From positions 368,501 through 432,500 of the forward strand of contig CAJNDS010002112.1 in the NCBI GenBank assembly GCA_905221605.1: a stretch of DNA of 64,000 nt, read 5' to 3'. Numbering within the stretch: the first letter of the stretch is position 1; the number at the start of each line of letters is the position of its first letter. Positions 1 through 12,182 of this stretch are shown here, piece after piece. The position numbers were made by a program, and so were the translations under genes. The stretch is from Symbiodinium natans (taxonomy: Eukaryota > Sar > Dinophyceae > Suessiales > Symbiodiniaceae). A model generated the notes under the pieces. The model ran no database searches. It worked only from the letters and a program-made list of their open reading frames with translations, and had not been told where the DNA came from.

Positions 1-3000
1 TGTATACAGTAATTACAGTAGTTACAGAAATTACGTATGCAATTAAAATCGGCATGCCTGGCAGCAGGCATTCCTGCTGATTGAAGCGACTTCCCGGCCA
101 CTGGACTCCTCAATTTCTGAGGCCAGTTGGGTATGCCCAAAGTTTAGGCACTCTCAAGTGCTCCCAGACCTATGCTCAAAATGAAGCCCAAAATTCCCCT
201 AGAGACATACCCAGGTGGCTTAGTCCAGGCGGCTGGGGGGATCATGAACAACTTCTCCTGGGATCCCCAACTTAGTTGCTGCGTTGGTTCTTGGGTTCAC
301 GGCTTCGGGTTGAAGCAGAAAATCCTGTGTCTAAGACTTGGACAAAGTAGAGACCTCTCTGCATGCCTCGGCACCTCAGTATGTGCTGCAGATTTTGCCC
401 GAGGCATCACCCCCGAGGGATCCCAGCAAGACGGCTAACACAGTCGAGGGAAAATCCACACGGGAGCGTGCGGGCCGCTTGAAAAAAGGCATGAAGACAC
501 CATGCATCAAGTGTGGCTTCTCCCCGCGACTGCTTCATTGAAAGAAATGACGAAGCCTCCGATGCCAGGCAGGTTGCCTGATCTCGGAGTCCACCGTTTC
601 ATTAGCGCGCCAGCCCATCAAACAGCTGAGCCGGTGGTTCTCACCGCACCCGCACCCATCTTCACAAACCCCTAACGGCCTATTTCAGGGAGGTAGGGCT
701 TGAGGGTTTAGGGTTTAGGGTTTAGGGTTTAGGGTTTAGGGCTTGAGGAGTGTTCAAGGTCTGAGGACTGCGGGAGGGTTTAGGGTTTAGGGTTTCGGGC
801 TTAGAGCTTACGACCTGTTCCAACTGCGTAGCACCTGCCTAGCACTAGTAATGTAAGCCATTAAATGTTCTAACGGGAAATCTGTAGTGTCCCTAAACCC
901 TAAACCCTAAACCCTAAACCCTACAGCCTAAACCCCAAACCCTAAACCCTAAACAACCCTGCAACCTAAAACCCATTCTTGGTGGGCTTTTCTAAGGCCC
1001 AGCCTCAAGCCTTCAAGATCAGCTGCCCAACCCTTTCAGGGCCCCACACTCTTGGCTGAGTAGGGTTTAGGGTTTAGGGCTTGGGGTTTGGGGTTTAGGA
1101 GTTTAGGGTTTAGGGTTTAGGGTTCAGAGATTTTGCGCTCCTTAGGGTTCAGGGTTTTGGGTTGAGGGCTTCTCAAGTAAAATTTCCAAGGGCCCGGTCA
1201 CATTGCACGTCTATGCCCTGAAACTCATCAACCCGGCGCGGTGCCCGGCCAACTCAGTTCGCTCCCGGGGCCAGCGTCATCTCCACCTCTTTGCGTCAGA
1301 TGAGAAGTGCTCTTTTTAGGGTCCTTTTTTGGGGATCCTTTTGTTACAGGGTGCCGCCTTATAATGGGTACCCAACAAAGGACTCTAATTTAGGGTAAAC
1401 TACTCGGAAACTACCCAGGGAGGGGGGGGGTGGAGGGTGTTGCATGGAACTTTCCGGTGCTGGAGTCCGCTTCAGCGTGCAAGCGGATTTGGGGCTTTGG
1501 GGTTTGCGAGCGCAAGGCTGCAAGCGGCTGCCTGCATTGTTCAGGAGCTGGGCCACAAAGCAAGCAATGAGCATCAGCTGAGCATCAGCTGAGCATCAGC
1601 TGAGCATCGGCTGCCCGTGTCCTTCAGGAGCTGGGCGACATCCCTAAGGCGGCACGCTCGCACGCGGCAAAAGCGCATCCATGCTGCCAAAACAAAAAAG
1701 CTGCACAAGGCAGTGCGATGTGCGGATCGCAGGCTTATCAATGGCTTCCCAAGTCTTGATGGTCATCACTCAGGCGATTGGCTTGACCCTGCCAAGCACC
1801 TGGATCAACAGCCTCCATGAGGGCTTCTAGCGATGCCTCGTTCACAGGTTGTGTTGGCTACAGGCTAACCCTGTAACCCAAGGACAGAAATCGGGTGCTT
1901 CTGTTTCTGCATCAACAAAATCTTCATTACGGTCTAGACCCAACGCACGCACCAGTTCTGCATCACTCTAGGTATCGGTATAGTGTAATTGCCAGGCCAA
2001 TGAAGCGGCAGCATAACACACTATGGCTAACGCAGGCCCGGCATCGTGTTGGCAGAAAAAAATGCACGTTCGTGGCATTTCCAGCCAATTCGAGCATCAT
2101 GACGTTCAAGAGCCCGCCCCCCAAAGCGAGCATCATCAGCGTCAGCTGCCTCGGTCCTGTATCCCTCGAAGCGAGCATCGTGAGCATCAGCTGCCACAAA
2201 GCGAGCACATCAGCTGCCTGGGTCCGCCTTTGTCCTTGCCCTACAGTGAGCATCATGAGCATCAGCTGCCTGCATCCCCAAAGCGAGCATCATGACTACA
2301 GGGAGCATCATGAGCTTCAGAAACTGGTCCCTAGACATCAGGAGCATCAGCTGCCTGTATCCTTTGAGAGCCAGGCCCCCAAAGAGTGCATCATGAGCAT
2401 CAGCTGCCTGCATCCTTCAAGAGCCGGGCCCCCAAACAGAGCTGCCTGCATCCTTTAAGAGCCGGGCCCCCAAAGAGAGCATCATGAGCATCAGCTGCCT
2501 GCATCCTTTAAGAGCCCGGCCCCCAAAGAGAGCATCATGACCATCAGCTGCCTGCATCCTTTAAGAGCCCGGCCCCCAAACAGAGCATCATGAGCATCAG
2601 CTGTCTGCATCCTTAAGAGCCAGGCCCCCAAACAGAGCATCATGAGCATCAGCTGCCTGCATCCTTTAAGAGCCCGGCCCCCAAAGAGAGCATCATGAGC
2701 ATCAGCTGCCTGCATCCTTTACCAAAAAAACCCTAAACCCTAAACCCTTAAGCCCTTAAACCCGATCCGGTATCTTTCAAGAGCCAGGCGGCGCGGAGGC
2801 ACACGCTACCCAAAGCTTGGGCACACCGAACGGGTTTAGGGTTTAGGGTTTGGGGTTTAGGGTTTAGGGTTTAGGGTTTAGGCTCCCTCCACCGATGCGC
2901 CTTGAAGCTCGACATGTCCGGCTGCTGGAACGAGACCGGCGCAGCCTCGCACCCGAGAGGTGTGTTTTTTTTTGTTTTGGGGGCTTAGGGTTTAGGATTT

Positions 3001-3281
3001 GGGGTTTGGGGCTTGGGGTTTAGGATTTGAGGTTTGGGGGTGTGGCGGTGGAGGGGGGCGGGGAGTGGGGAGGGTGGGGTAGGAGAAGGTTGGCATGAAA
3101 CGTGCACAGCAACAGTAGTACCGGGTAATCATAAAAGTGATGAAGATTCTCATACTCGTAGTAATAGAACTACTGGAAAGCATTCTCTGGCCGCGGACAT
3201 CTCAAGGAGGGAGACAGGGGGTAGTGCGGGAAGGTGATAGTTCTAGCTGAAAACGAACTGCTCTTTTCTCCTCCCACATTG
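1..3281. other. Left edge: TTTAGGG arrays and tandem repeats, no gene supported
   Basis: Arrays at about 705-800, 891-958, 1061-1123, 2723-2760 and 2832-2882, plus the 53-bp repeat. A short GC-rich stretch at 2890-2960 could be an exon, but I cannot support it. Confidence 0.6.
2080..2720. repeat. 53-bp tandem repeat with GAGCATCATGAGCATCAGCT core
   Basis: From about 2350 onward the unit is 53 bp (copies begin at 2510 and 2563). Left of that the units are shorter and diverged. A simpler 12-bp form, GAGCATCAGCTG, is repeated at 1567-1612. The array ends at a CCCTAAA array (2730). Confidence 0.85.
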
Positions 3282-3384
3282 TCAATGAAGGAAGCTCAAG
3301 AGCTTGTCGCCGATGACACGCATCATGGTCTGCGGAACCGCGACCAAGACCACGCCATCGTCACGGAAGAGCGCCATACCAGTC
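3282..3384 (-). CDS. Hypothetical 3' exon
   Basis: Minus-strand frame TGMALFRDDGVVLVAVPQTM then MRVIGDKLLSFLH and TGA, with C/G-ending codons; preceded by GTGCAG, a possible acceptor. Product unknown. Confidence 0.3.
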
Positions 3385-5300
3385 CTGCACATGAAAGTGG
3401 GTGTCATGATGGCAGCCGGCATCGTCAGCACATGTCCACGTCATTCACGACCTGTTTCAAGTATCCAGGGTCCCTAAATCCTAGACTCTCTAGCTCTGAT
3501 CCGGGACCATCCAGGGCCCATATCCCGCGAGAGGCAAGGCCCCCCTACCCAATTGGACCTATTGAATTAGAAGAAGCACTTCGGGTGGGGCATTGCGAGG
3601 GCCGACGCTGTTTGGTATGTTGGCTTAGGCAGAATGTCCTCGCTTCGGTGACGGTCGCCTGGAAACGCCAGTGTGGAGCCTGTCATTCACTGATCAACAA
3701 AGGTCACGGGCAGGGAAAACCCTAAACCCTAAACCCCAAAGGGGCGGAGCAAAAATCTTTGGGAGTCACGCACCCCAAACCCTAAACTCTAAACCCTGAA
3801 CCTCTCAAAAAACAAGGCTGTTGGGTTGGGGGCTAGGCGCTGCAAGCTTTTGGAGATTACCGGGGGTTGGCGTTGCGAGGGCCTTCCGAAGCCAGAGTGA
3901 GCTGGACCTTGTTTGCAGCTACATACAGGGTTTAGGGTTTGGGGTTTGGGGTTTGGGGTTTAGGACGGTTTAGGGTTTAGGGTTTGGGGTTTGGGGCTTG
4001 GGGTTTGGGGTTAAGGGTTTTACTCTTCATCAGAAGGGCTCCAACTCAAGAACGTGCTGGCTGGGGGCGACGCGTTGTAGCACTTCGGGCATTTCAGACA
4101 CACTTCCAGGCAACCCCTTCTTTCCCTCAAACGCCTAAAGCCCCAAACCGAAACCCTGAAGCCACAAAAATCCGAACCCCCCTCAACACCCCTCCCCTCC
4201 AGCCCTCAAGCCCCCAAAACCCCAAACCAGCGCCCGAGACCCTAAACCCTAAACCCTAAACCCTAAACCCTAGACGCCTCCGTGAGCTGAAGCACCAGCA
4301 CCTCCTGCCCCTCGGCCTCCTCGTGCACAGAACCCCCCCCCAGGCCTGCTTGAAGGCTCATCGTACTGAAGTTCATAAAAGAAGCTACCTTAATATAGTA
4401 CTACGAGTGATTCATAGTACTATGGTAGATATATATGTATATATATATAGGTTCTTTGGGTGTTATTTCGGGGCTACTTAGGTATATGGGGACTGTTTAA
4501 GGTATACATTCGGGGTTAGACCAGGGGTCCCTCCTTGTACCCCTGAAGGGTAAGAGGGGCTGGGTGAGGCCTCGAAACCGTCATCGACTTTGGACTCCTG
4601 TCATCGATTTTGGACTCCTGGCTCGCGAAATGCGAGATTGTCGTCGCTTTTGGACGTCTGGCTCGCGAAATGCGCAACTGTTGTTGCTTGTGGACTTCTG
4701 GACCCACATGGTCTCCCCACACGGTCGCACACGGTCTCTCACTGCTTGGGGTCTAGCCTAGACTAATCTTGCCACATCATGTTAGATTATGCTGCACTAT
4801 GGCAATCACTAGCAGTACTCAGTGCTCTTCCTTCGTCCCCTAAGCCCCGAACCTTGTTGTCACCCTTTTTTCCTAAACCCAAGAACCACCTAAACCCCAA
4901 ACCCTAAATTCTGGTTGAACTCCTGAAACCTACATGCCCAAACTCTCTCTCTCTCTCTCTCAGGTACTCGAAGCGTCAGACCTGTTTGCAGCAGGACGTG
5001 GTACATTGAGCATCCCGCTTGCACACCCTTTCGAACCCGTGCTGAGGCCGAGGCACCCTAATCCCTGAATCCTAAACGCCTCAACCCGAAACCCTAAACC
5101 CCAAACCCTAAACCCTAAAACCCAAAACCCCAAACCCTAAACCCAAAACCCTAAACCCTAAACCCTACCCTTCTCTTCACCCGCCAGAGAGGGGGGCGTC
5201 CTGGGCCGTCAGCTGTCGCCACTCCATGGGGCCGTATGAGCTGCTGGCCTCGCAGCATTCAAGGGCTTTAGGGTTTAGGGTCTAGGGTTTAAGGTTTAGG

Positions 5301-5400
5301 GCCATGGGTAGTCTTCAGTAGGGCTAGAAGTGAGGTAACCTATATTCTAACCTCAATTGGTGTACTTATATCCCTACTTATAGCTACCCATAAACCCCCT
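5301..5400. mobile_element. Family A element lacking its outer ends, beside TTTAGGG units
   Basis: CATGGGTAGTCTTCAGTAGG and ACTTATAGCTACCCATAAA remain. The outer GAAGGTTC ends are missing and TTTAGGG units lie directly on the left. Confidence 0.6.
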
Positions 5401-6339
5401 CAGAGTAGAAAGGTTGAGGGTTTAGGGTGTCTAGAGTTCACATACATGACCCCCAATAACTCGTGCAGGGTATTGGGCTATTGGGGGGCTCTAGAAAGGG
5501 AGCACTTCGCCCACGAAAGCATACTGTGCGACTTGCCTAGTGCAAGCCGCATGAACAAGGACCGCAGAGTTTCACCCCAAAGTTTTATTTTGAGTTTTGG
5601 TTTCGGGGGACCAGCAAAAATGAGCACTAAAGCCGCAATGAACAAGGTACAGATTCACACCGCATACCCGAATATCTATCATCGCTATCACAACCACGAC
5701 AGGGGGCTAATCATACTGCTGCTACCCAAATCGACGTATTCAATCTTATAGAAGCATAATTACCAACCCTGGTCTTTTGTGGCTCAATCGGCTGTCAGAA
5801 CTTTGGTTCCCGCGAAGATGCTTTTTGTCTCCAGGATTTTTCAGAAGATGGCCCAGCAAAACAAACCCAAATAACCCGAGGCGCCTAGCATAACCCGAGG
5901 CCCCTAGCCCCAAAATAACACCAGGCCCTTACACAGCCCAAAAAAGCCCAAAACCCTGAACCCCCAAGCCCGAAAATTTCTGCGGAAGGGATGCAGCACT
6001 AGACCCCTAAAACAACCCCCGCACCACCCCCCTCTCCCAAAAAAACAAACTCATAAATAAACAGACCCTTAAATTAGGCCCTAAAAAGCCCTAGAAAACT
6101 ATTCGAAATAATTGATATCTGAGTTGTGCCTTAAACCCTTTGAAAAATATTTTTCATAATTTCCTTTATAAGTAGAAGGGAAGTGGAAGTAAAATAAACA
6201 TCCCAAAGCACGACCCAGAGAAGGAACCTTACGTAGCTTGGGCCAACCTCATGGGGCTTGTCCAGGCTGATCAAGCCGTGGGGCCTGGGTGTTGCACGGC
6301 GCTTCAGGGCATTTTAGGGGCTTAGGGTCTAGGGCCTTG

Positions 6340-6600
6340 AAGGATTTAGGGTTTAGGATTTAGGGGTTCAGGGTTTAGGGGTTTAGGGTTTAGGGGTTTA
6401 GGGGTTTAGGGTTTAGGGGTTTAGGATATAGGGGTTTAGGGCTTGGGTGGGTTAGGGTTGGTTTAGGGTTTTGGGTTTTGGGGGGGTTTAGGGTTTAGGG
6501 CTTTGGGGGTTTAGGTTTAGGGTTTAGGGCATTGGGGGTTTAGGGTCTATGTCTTGGGGGGGGGGGGGGTTCGGGTTTAGGGTTTAGGGCTTTCGGGGGG
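6340..6600 (+). repeat. Degenerate TTTAGGG region
   Basis: Units of 7 and 8 bp (GGGTTTAG, GGGGTTTA) mixed with G-runs. Confidence 0.85.
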
Positions 6601-7006
6601 GCGGGGTTGGGTTTAGGGCTTTTTGGGTTGAGTGTTTTGGCTTTAGGGCTTTGGGGGGTTCAGGAAAGGTTCGGAGGTTTTGAGGGTGTGGGTTTGCAAG
6701 TTGAACGACGCTTACGGCTTAGAGGGTTTAAAGAAGGGGCTTGGGGCTTTGGTTTAGGAAGGTTTTTCCGGTCTGGGTTTAGGATCTTGGGTTGTTCAAG
6801 GGTTTCTCAAGGTGACTGCTACGTTTGGGGTTCAGGGCTGGCCTGAGGTTCAGGAGAGTGTCGGGTTGACAGTTTCGGGGTTTAGGGTTTAGGGTTTGTC
6901 CCTGCCAGGAAGGGGCGAAGAGGGCCTCTTAGCTTCTCCAGGTAGGCTGGAGCGCCAGAACCCTCCCCTGAAAAAAATCCGGGCGTCAGGGCTTTGACTT
7001 TTGGGA

Positions 7007-7062
7007 GCGGGAGAGGGAGAGGGAGAGGGAGAGGGAGAGGCGAGGGAGAGGGAGAGGGAGAG
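7007..7062. repeat. GGGAGA hexamer microsatellite
   Basis: About eight units of a purine-only hexamer. Confidence 0.9.
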
Positions 7063-8518
7063 ACCGCGAGAGGGAGCTTTCTGTCAAGGGTTCACCATCG
7101 GTACGAAAAACTGCGTATGGGATTTTGCAGTATTCTGAGTCAGAACTGGGAAGGCAACTGTGAAGACGTTGGATGCTGAAGACTGTAGACAAACGGCTTC
7201 ATGAAAACATGATCAACCTGAAACTGTCTGCCAAGGGGCGTGAAGTACCCCGTGGTGAAAACCTTTCTTGCTGCAAGGGGAAGTACGGGAACCCCAACAC
7301 TAATTAAAGCCTAAACCTATCTGCCTGGATGAGTCGTACCCGTTCTCTTGAACAAGACCAGACACAACGAACTTACGAACTGACAAACCCGAAAACTTAA
7401 ACCCTAAACCCTAAACCCTAAACCCTAAACCCGAAACCCGAAACCCTAAACCCTAAACCCTAAACCCTAAACCCTAAACCCTAAACTGCAACTGCTCTCC
7501 AGCTCTCTGGGTTGGGCCCTCCGAAAGAACCCAAGCGCCTGCCGAGATCTCCTGGCGCCCAATACATCCCGCAACATCAGCTGATCACTTCTTAGTGCCA
7601 CTCTTAGTGCCACTCCGCAGGGACGAGTCGAGGACAGGTTTTTTCTTGTTTTTTCTGATTGTTTTTTGGTGGTGGGGGGGGGGGGGGTGGGGAAGCACAC
7701 AAAGTAGACCGAAACGCACGTGCACGTAGTTCTGCTGACTATGTTAGCACATGCGTGCAAATCATGAAACCTAAAACCCAAAACCCTGAACCCTAACCCT
7801 AAACCCTGAACCCGGGTCCAAGCAGCCCCCGCCGGGTACACCACCCAGGAGGATCCCAGCATCGAGCTTTCCAGGCTGGGCTGCTCTGCCGGTGCTTGGG
7901 GCAAAGGCTCCAACCTCAAGAAGCGGAAGCGGGGGGGGGGGGGGGGGTGTCAGGGTTTGGGGGCTTTTTTGCTTGGTTTTTCTTTTTTTGCAGGGGGGGG
8001 GAGGGGGGTTGGGGTCTAGGTTTAGGGTTCTCCAAACCAACAACCGTCCGCCCCCGAGAACTGGAGTCAGCACTTACTTAGCAACCCAAAAAGCAAAAGG
8101 ATCCTGTGCAAAAAAAAAAGTACGATATGACAATCAGAAGGTCACTGTCAATGGTCAAGGAGGGGGGAGGGGTTACACAAGGCACAGATCAAACCCTAAA
8201 CCTGTTCTTTCTCCTCATCCTGGCCTGTTACACCCCTAAACCCTGCACTGTAAACCCCTCAAACGGCACAGTCGCCGTGCCCCCACTCCCATAGAGCCCT
8301 AGGTGTCTTAAACCCTAGACCCTAAACCCTCATCACTAAACCTAAACCCGAACCGTACTTAAACCCTAAACCCTGACCCAAGGTGGTAATGGGGCTGAGC
8401 CTTCATAGAGGTTTTGTCAGGGTTTCATGGCTTTGTGTTTGGGGCTCTGCGGCAGGGAGAAGCCCTAAGTACTAAGCAGGCGTCGGCTTCTGCAAGGGAA
8501 GGAACGTCAAGAACTTCT

Positions 8519-8623
8519 ACTTGAAGGTTCATGTGTAGTTCTAAGCAGTGTTCTAAGCTGTATTGTCACCTTAGTCGGGGCACTTAAAACCCTACTTATA
8601 ACTACCCAGGAACCTTCAAGTAG
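8519..8623. mobile_element. Family A inverted-repeat element
   Basis: Left end ACTTGAAGGTTCATGTGTAG and right end CTACCCAGGAACCTTCAAGT are inverted copies, enclosing a short AAGTA-rich middle. The family consensus left end is ACTTGAAGGTTCATGGGTAG. It borders the exon island at 8642. Confidence 0.8.
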
Positions 8624-8641
8624 GTTTTGGGATCATCCCAG

Positions 8642-8938
8642 GCCGAGCCGCACAATGCCCTCCCAGTCGCTGATGCGGCTCCCGTCATACGACCATGGCG
8701 GAGCCCGGCCGATGAAGGACCGGACCTTTACCTCGCGGACGGCAGGTTAGGATCTTCCCCCTTGTGCTAACAGCTTTCTAGGGATTATTATTGTAGGGGG
8801 GTACGAGAATCCCTACTAAGTGAGTATAAGGGGAGTAATAGTAGGGGGTACTAGAATCCCCATTAAGGACTGTTAGAAAAAGGGGGAACATCCCAAACGG
8901 CAGGGCTGAAGGTCTTGTTGCCACCCGGGGCCTGGAAG
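8642..8938. CDS. Exon island split by a family B element, strand unresolved
   Basis: GC-rich segments 8642-8745 and 8904-8938 flank the family B element. Plus-strand reading: …RTMPSQSLMRLPSYDHGG… TSRTA-GLKVLLPPGAWKV, with GT-AG and a GT donor at the right edge. Minus-strand reading: GGNKTFSPA then VKVRSFIGRAPPWSYDGSRI, also spliceable. Neighbouring genes are on the minus strand, which favours that reading, but the plus-strand splice sites fit better. Product unknown. Confidence 0.4.
8747..8896. mobile_element. Family B introner with exact 8-bp target-site duplication
   Basis: Ends TTAGGATCTTCCCCC and GGGGGAACATCCCAA (inverted, 13 of 15 match). It is flanked on both sides by ACGGCAGG (8739-8746 and 8897-8904). 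Confidence 0.85.
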
Positions 8939-9000
8939 GTATAGGTTTAGGGTTTAGGGTCTAGGACCTGAAAGGCTTGAGGTCCACGTAACCCCTCAAT

Positions 9001-9110
9001 AGGGTTTAGGGTTTAGGGTTTAGGGTTTAGGGTTTAGGGTTTAGGGTTTAGGGTTTAGGGTTTAGGGTTTACGGTTTAGGGTTTAGGGTTTAGGGTTTAG
9101 GGTTTAGGGC
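9001..9110 (+). repeat. TTTAGGG array
   Basis: About 15 units with one TTTACGG variant; lies at the 3' side of the methyltransferase gene. Confidence 0.95.
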
Positions 9111-9162
9111 TAGAGCATTGGGCATATGGTCCTGACCGAGCTCGTTTTCGTTTCCAAGGCAC

Positions 9163-9897
9163 CAAACCAGCCGCTACGGCCTCGTCGACCGCCCTATGGA
9201 CCCCGGCAGTGGTTCCATAGTCATCCAGCACGATGGTCCGCACCTCAGGGGCTGAGTACCCTAGCCCAAAAAAAGGTTAACCTCTTGAACTATAGTAGGA
9301 GTATAGAAGGTTTAAAAGGGTTATATAGAGGTTACCTACTCAGCTGCTAAGGTACATCCTGTTGAACTATACTAGGATTATAGAAGCCCCAAAAGGTTAA
9401 AGGTTACCTACTCAGCTGCTAAGGTACATGAGGCAGAGCAAGGGTGCGTTGGAGGTCGCTGCGCACGCTGCCGTAGTCATGCGCGGCGTCGATGAAAACT
9501 GCATGGATGGGCGTGTTGGAAAACAAGCCCCAGTCCTCGTTCATTGTTGGGATAATATCAAAAATGTGCTTTGGTATTCCTTGTTGGGTTTAAGTACTCT
9601 TAAAGATGCAAAAATGTTTCTCAACTATGACAAAGAGTCGTCCATGACGCTGTGGAACTTGAGATACACCACGTTCCGCAAGTCCTCGTTGCGGGCCGCG
9701 TTGCTCTTCAGAACTTGCGCAGAGTTCTCCAGGGCGAGGACCGTCCCAAACAGCCTCGACAGGACACGGGTACAGTGCCCGAGATGCGCGCCAACTTCCA
9801 GCACCGTTTCGTTGCGCGAGCTGTTGAACAAACTGACCAAGTCGATCTTGAATTGCGAGGAGGTTGTCCAAGCGTCCACATTCTTGTCGTGGAGCAC
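9163..9897 (-). CDS. Class I SAM-dependent methyltransferase, partial, at least three exons
   Basis: Exons 9640-9897, 9428-9535 and 9163-9243 (outer ends uncertain). The first has VLEVGAHLGHCTRVLSRLFG, a glycine-rich SAM-binding motif I, then LALENSAQVLK; the second has AVFIDAAHDYGSVRSDL, the post-motif typical of Methyltransf_24-like enzymes; the third has VLDDYGTTAGVHRAVDEAVA, matching the FDDYG…GV.RAVDE end of this fold. Joins: MD-DWGLFS (GA-AG, intron and exon both start GACT) and LPH-VRTIV (GT-AG). The substrate is unknown. Upstream exons may lie beyond 9900; a family A element is at 10034-10116. Downstream, the frame runs into TTTAGGG repeats, so the true 3' end is not resolved. Confidence 0.7.
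9244..9427 (-). mobile_element. Methyltransferase intron, internally doubled element
   Basis: GT-AG intron made of two near-copies of one unit: GGTTACCTACTCAGCTGC followed by TAAGGTACAT occurs at about 9337-9365 and again at 9401-9429, each preceded by a GTTGAACTATA or CTTGAACTATA block. Confidence 0.75.
9536..9639 (-). other. Methyltransferase intron, GA-AG
   Basis: Starts GACT, as does the next exon. Contains TTAAAGATGCAAAAATG and a CAACTATGAC motif, both recurring in similar form at 12660-12700. Confidence 0.65.
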
Positions 9898-10033
9898 CTG
9901 CACGCAGGACTTCTAGGAGTCACCGAAGGCCCCCAGAACAAATGATCTGCAAAAAGTTGATGCCCCTCAACTCCGAGCGAACCCTGCCAAACCCTAAACA
10001 AAACCTAAAAATCTCAACCCCAAACCAACTTAA

Positions 10034-10116
10034 ACTTGAAGGTTCGTGGGCACTTCTAAGCTTTCCTAGAAGTACCTCAATATGACCAAACTTACAACTG
10101 CCCATGAACCTTCAAG
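10034..10116. mobile_element. Family A element
   Basis: ACTTGAAGGTTCGTGGGCAC at the left, TGCCCATGAACCTTCAAG at the right. Just upstream of the methyltransferase gene. Confidence 0.8.
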
Positions 10117-10374
10117 AACCCCTCTTCTGGGAACCCTTTTGCCCTTTTGAGCAACGGACTTTGGAGGCTGCCGGCAAACATGCAACTTCTTAGAAGTCAT
10201 ATCACGCTTTTGCCCTAAACCCTAAGCCTAAACCCTAAACCCTAAATCCTAAACCCTAAATCCCAAACCCTAAACCAACCCCTCTTCTGGGGCGCGCACA
10301 TCTTCAGCGAGCCTCGGAGTACGATTCGGTGGGCTTAGGAGCGCTACAGAAACGGAGGCCCCAAGCTCTAAGTA

Positions 10375-10448
10375 CCCTAAACCCTAAACCCTAAACCCTA
10401 AACCCTAAACCCTAAACCCTAAACCCTAAACCCTAAACCCTAAACCCT
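10375..10448 (-). repeat. CCCTAAA array
   Basis: About 10 units. Confidence 0.95.
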
Positions 10449-11049
10449 GCCGGCGAGGAGCTGGGAGTCGGCGGAGCTAGCCCAGGCAGAGGCAACCAGG
10501 GCAGGTAGCAGCCATGGCTTCATCCGAGGATGGTGGCAGTCTCAGAACCCTAGGTTTAGGGTTTGTTTTTGGGGGGTTTAGGGTTCAAGGTGTAAGGTTC
10601 AGGGTGCAGGGTTTAGTGTTTTGGGGGTTTCGGGTTTAGGGTTTGGGGTTTGGGGGGTTAGGGTTTAAGGGCCTAGAAAATCATGCTTCTAGATATTCCC
10701 GAGGGTTGAGTATCAACTACAACCACCTTGGTCAGTTTGGAACCCAGGCCCCCTTTTGGATTTTGCGGTCCGTCATATTTGGACTTGGGCATGGGGCTCA
10801 CGGGTCACTCTGTCTCAAGCTCGCACATGTGTCCCAAGATATTTCAAGACCCCGCGAAGATCTGCTGAGTGGGATCAGGCAGGGCACCGTACATTGGTTT
10901 AGGGCACCCCCTGTGCCTTTTTTCCCGTAAACGTTTCCTCACCTGAAAGTGTCCTCATGCGAGGGCCGGGCCGGCGTAATACCGCGCGTGCACTTCCCGT
11001 TTTTTACTTGAAAAAGGTCCATGGGTAGCTATACGTAGGGTAATAAGTC

Positions 11050-11050
<1 letters not shown>

Positions 11051-11092
<42 letters not shown>
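11051..11092. repeat. TA dinucleotide microsatellite
   Basis: About 20 TA units, followed by TATACATATATA variants to about 11125. Confidence 0.9.
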
Positions 11093-11094
<2 letters not shown>

Positions 11095-11809
11095 ATATCT
11101 GTGTGTTATATACATATATATATACATGTGTGTGTGCCATAAATGATATACTTGCAACCCTACTTCTAGCCACCCAACCTTGAAATAGGCTCTTGCTGTC
11201 ACCCCCCTCCGCCCGCGGAAAGAATCGAAAAACTAAGGCTCTCGGAGAATGGGGCCCCTGCAAAAAGGAACTTATGGCTTAGGGCTTAGTGCGCTGGCTG
11301 TAAACCCTTTGAAGCCCAAACCCTCAACAACCTGATCACTCAAAAATCCGAAAGCCCTACGTGGAAAGCCCGGGGGCGGTTTGGGGTTTAGGATTTAAGG
11401 TTTAAGATGGCCTGCCAGGACGTGTGGACCGCATACCACCCACCCGGCACAGTGGAGGATGGGGCGAATGCCTTCGCAGCGTTTAGGGCTTAGGGCTTAG
11501 GGCTTAGGGCTTAGGGTTCAAAGCTTAGGGCTCAAAGTTTGGGGCTTAGGGCTTCGGGTAAAAAATCTGTCCTCAACAATGGCAGCAGAGCTCTGTTCAG
11601 AGATAGGCCAGCCACTGCAACTCTTTCTCGCAGGCTTAGGACCTTTGTGACGGCATATATGGCTCCGTGTCCCGTGTCGGTACCCCCCCCCCCCCCACCC
11701 CCCCTAAACCTTAAACCCTAAACCCCTAAACCCTCAACCCTAAACCCTCAACCCAAACCCCAACCACACCACAGGGGGGCCCAAGCCACAGGGGGGAGGG
11801 GCGGGGGCC

Positions 11810-11902
11810 CTAAACCCTAAACCCTAAACCCTAAACCCTAAACCCTAAACCCTAAACCCTAAACCCTAAACCCTAAACCCTAAACCCTAAACCCTAAACT
11901 CA
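11810..11902 (-). repeat. CCCTAAA array in a duplicated segment
   Basis: About 12 units. ACCCAAACCCCAACCACACC and an ACAGGGGGG run occur on both sides (about 11751 and about 11909), so the segment around the array is partly duplicated. Confidence 0.9.
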
Positions 11903-12037
11903 ACCCAAACCCCAACCACACCACCCCACAGGGGGGGCCATTGGGGGGGGGGGACCAAGGGGGAGGGGGGGACCAATATATTGGCCCTTCTCTTAGCCTG
12001 GCAGAGGTGTGGGGTTCAAGGTTAAGGGCCAGCAAGG

Positions 12038-12182
12038 TCTGTCTCTGTCTGTCTGTCTGCTGTCTCTGTCTGTCTCTGTCTGTGTTTGTGTGTCTGTGCG
12101 TCTGCGTCTCTGTGTCTCTGGGTGTGTGTCTGTATGTGTCTGTATGTGTGTCTGTGTGTCTGTGGTCTGTGTGTCTGTGCTA
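12038..12182. repeat. GTCTGT / TGTGTC microsatellite region
   Basis: 145 bp of interleaved CTGT and TGTG units. Confidence 0.9.

Larger units (their letters stand above)
3385..8518. other. Repeat-rich stretch without a supported gene
   Basis: Arrays at about 3928-4020, 4239-4273, 5085-5168, 6340-6600 and 7399-7485; a CT microsatellite at 4947-4963; a family A copy at 5301; homopolymer runs at 7675 and 7930. The sequence at 7150-7300 is non-repetitive, but I recognise nothing in it. Confidence 0.6.

Noticed and set aside
2080-2720. CRISPR array
   Set aside because: The units are contiguous tandem copies with no unique spacers; the organism is eukaryotic.
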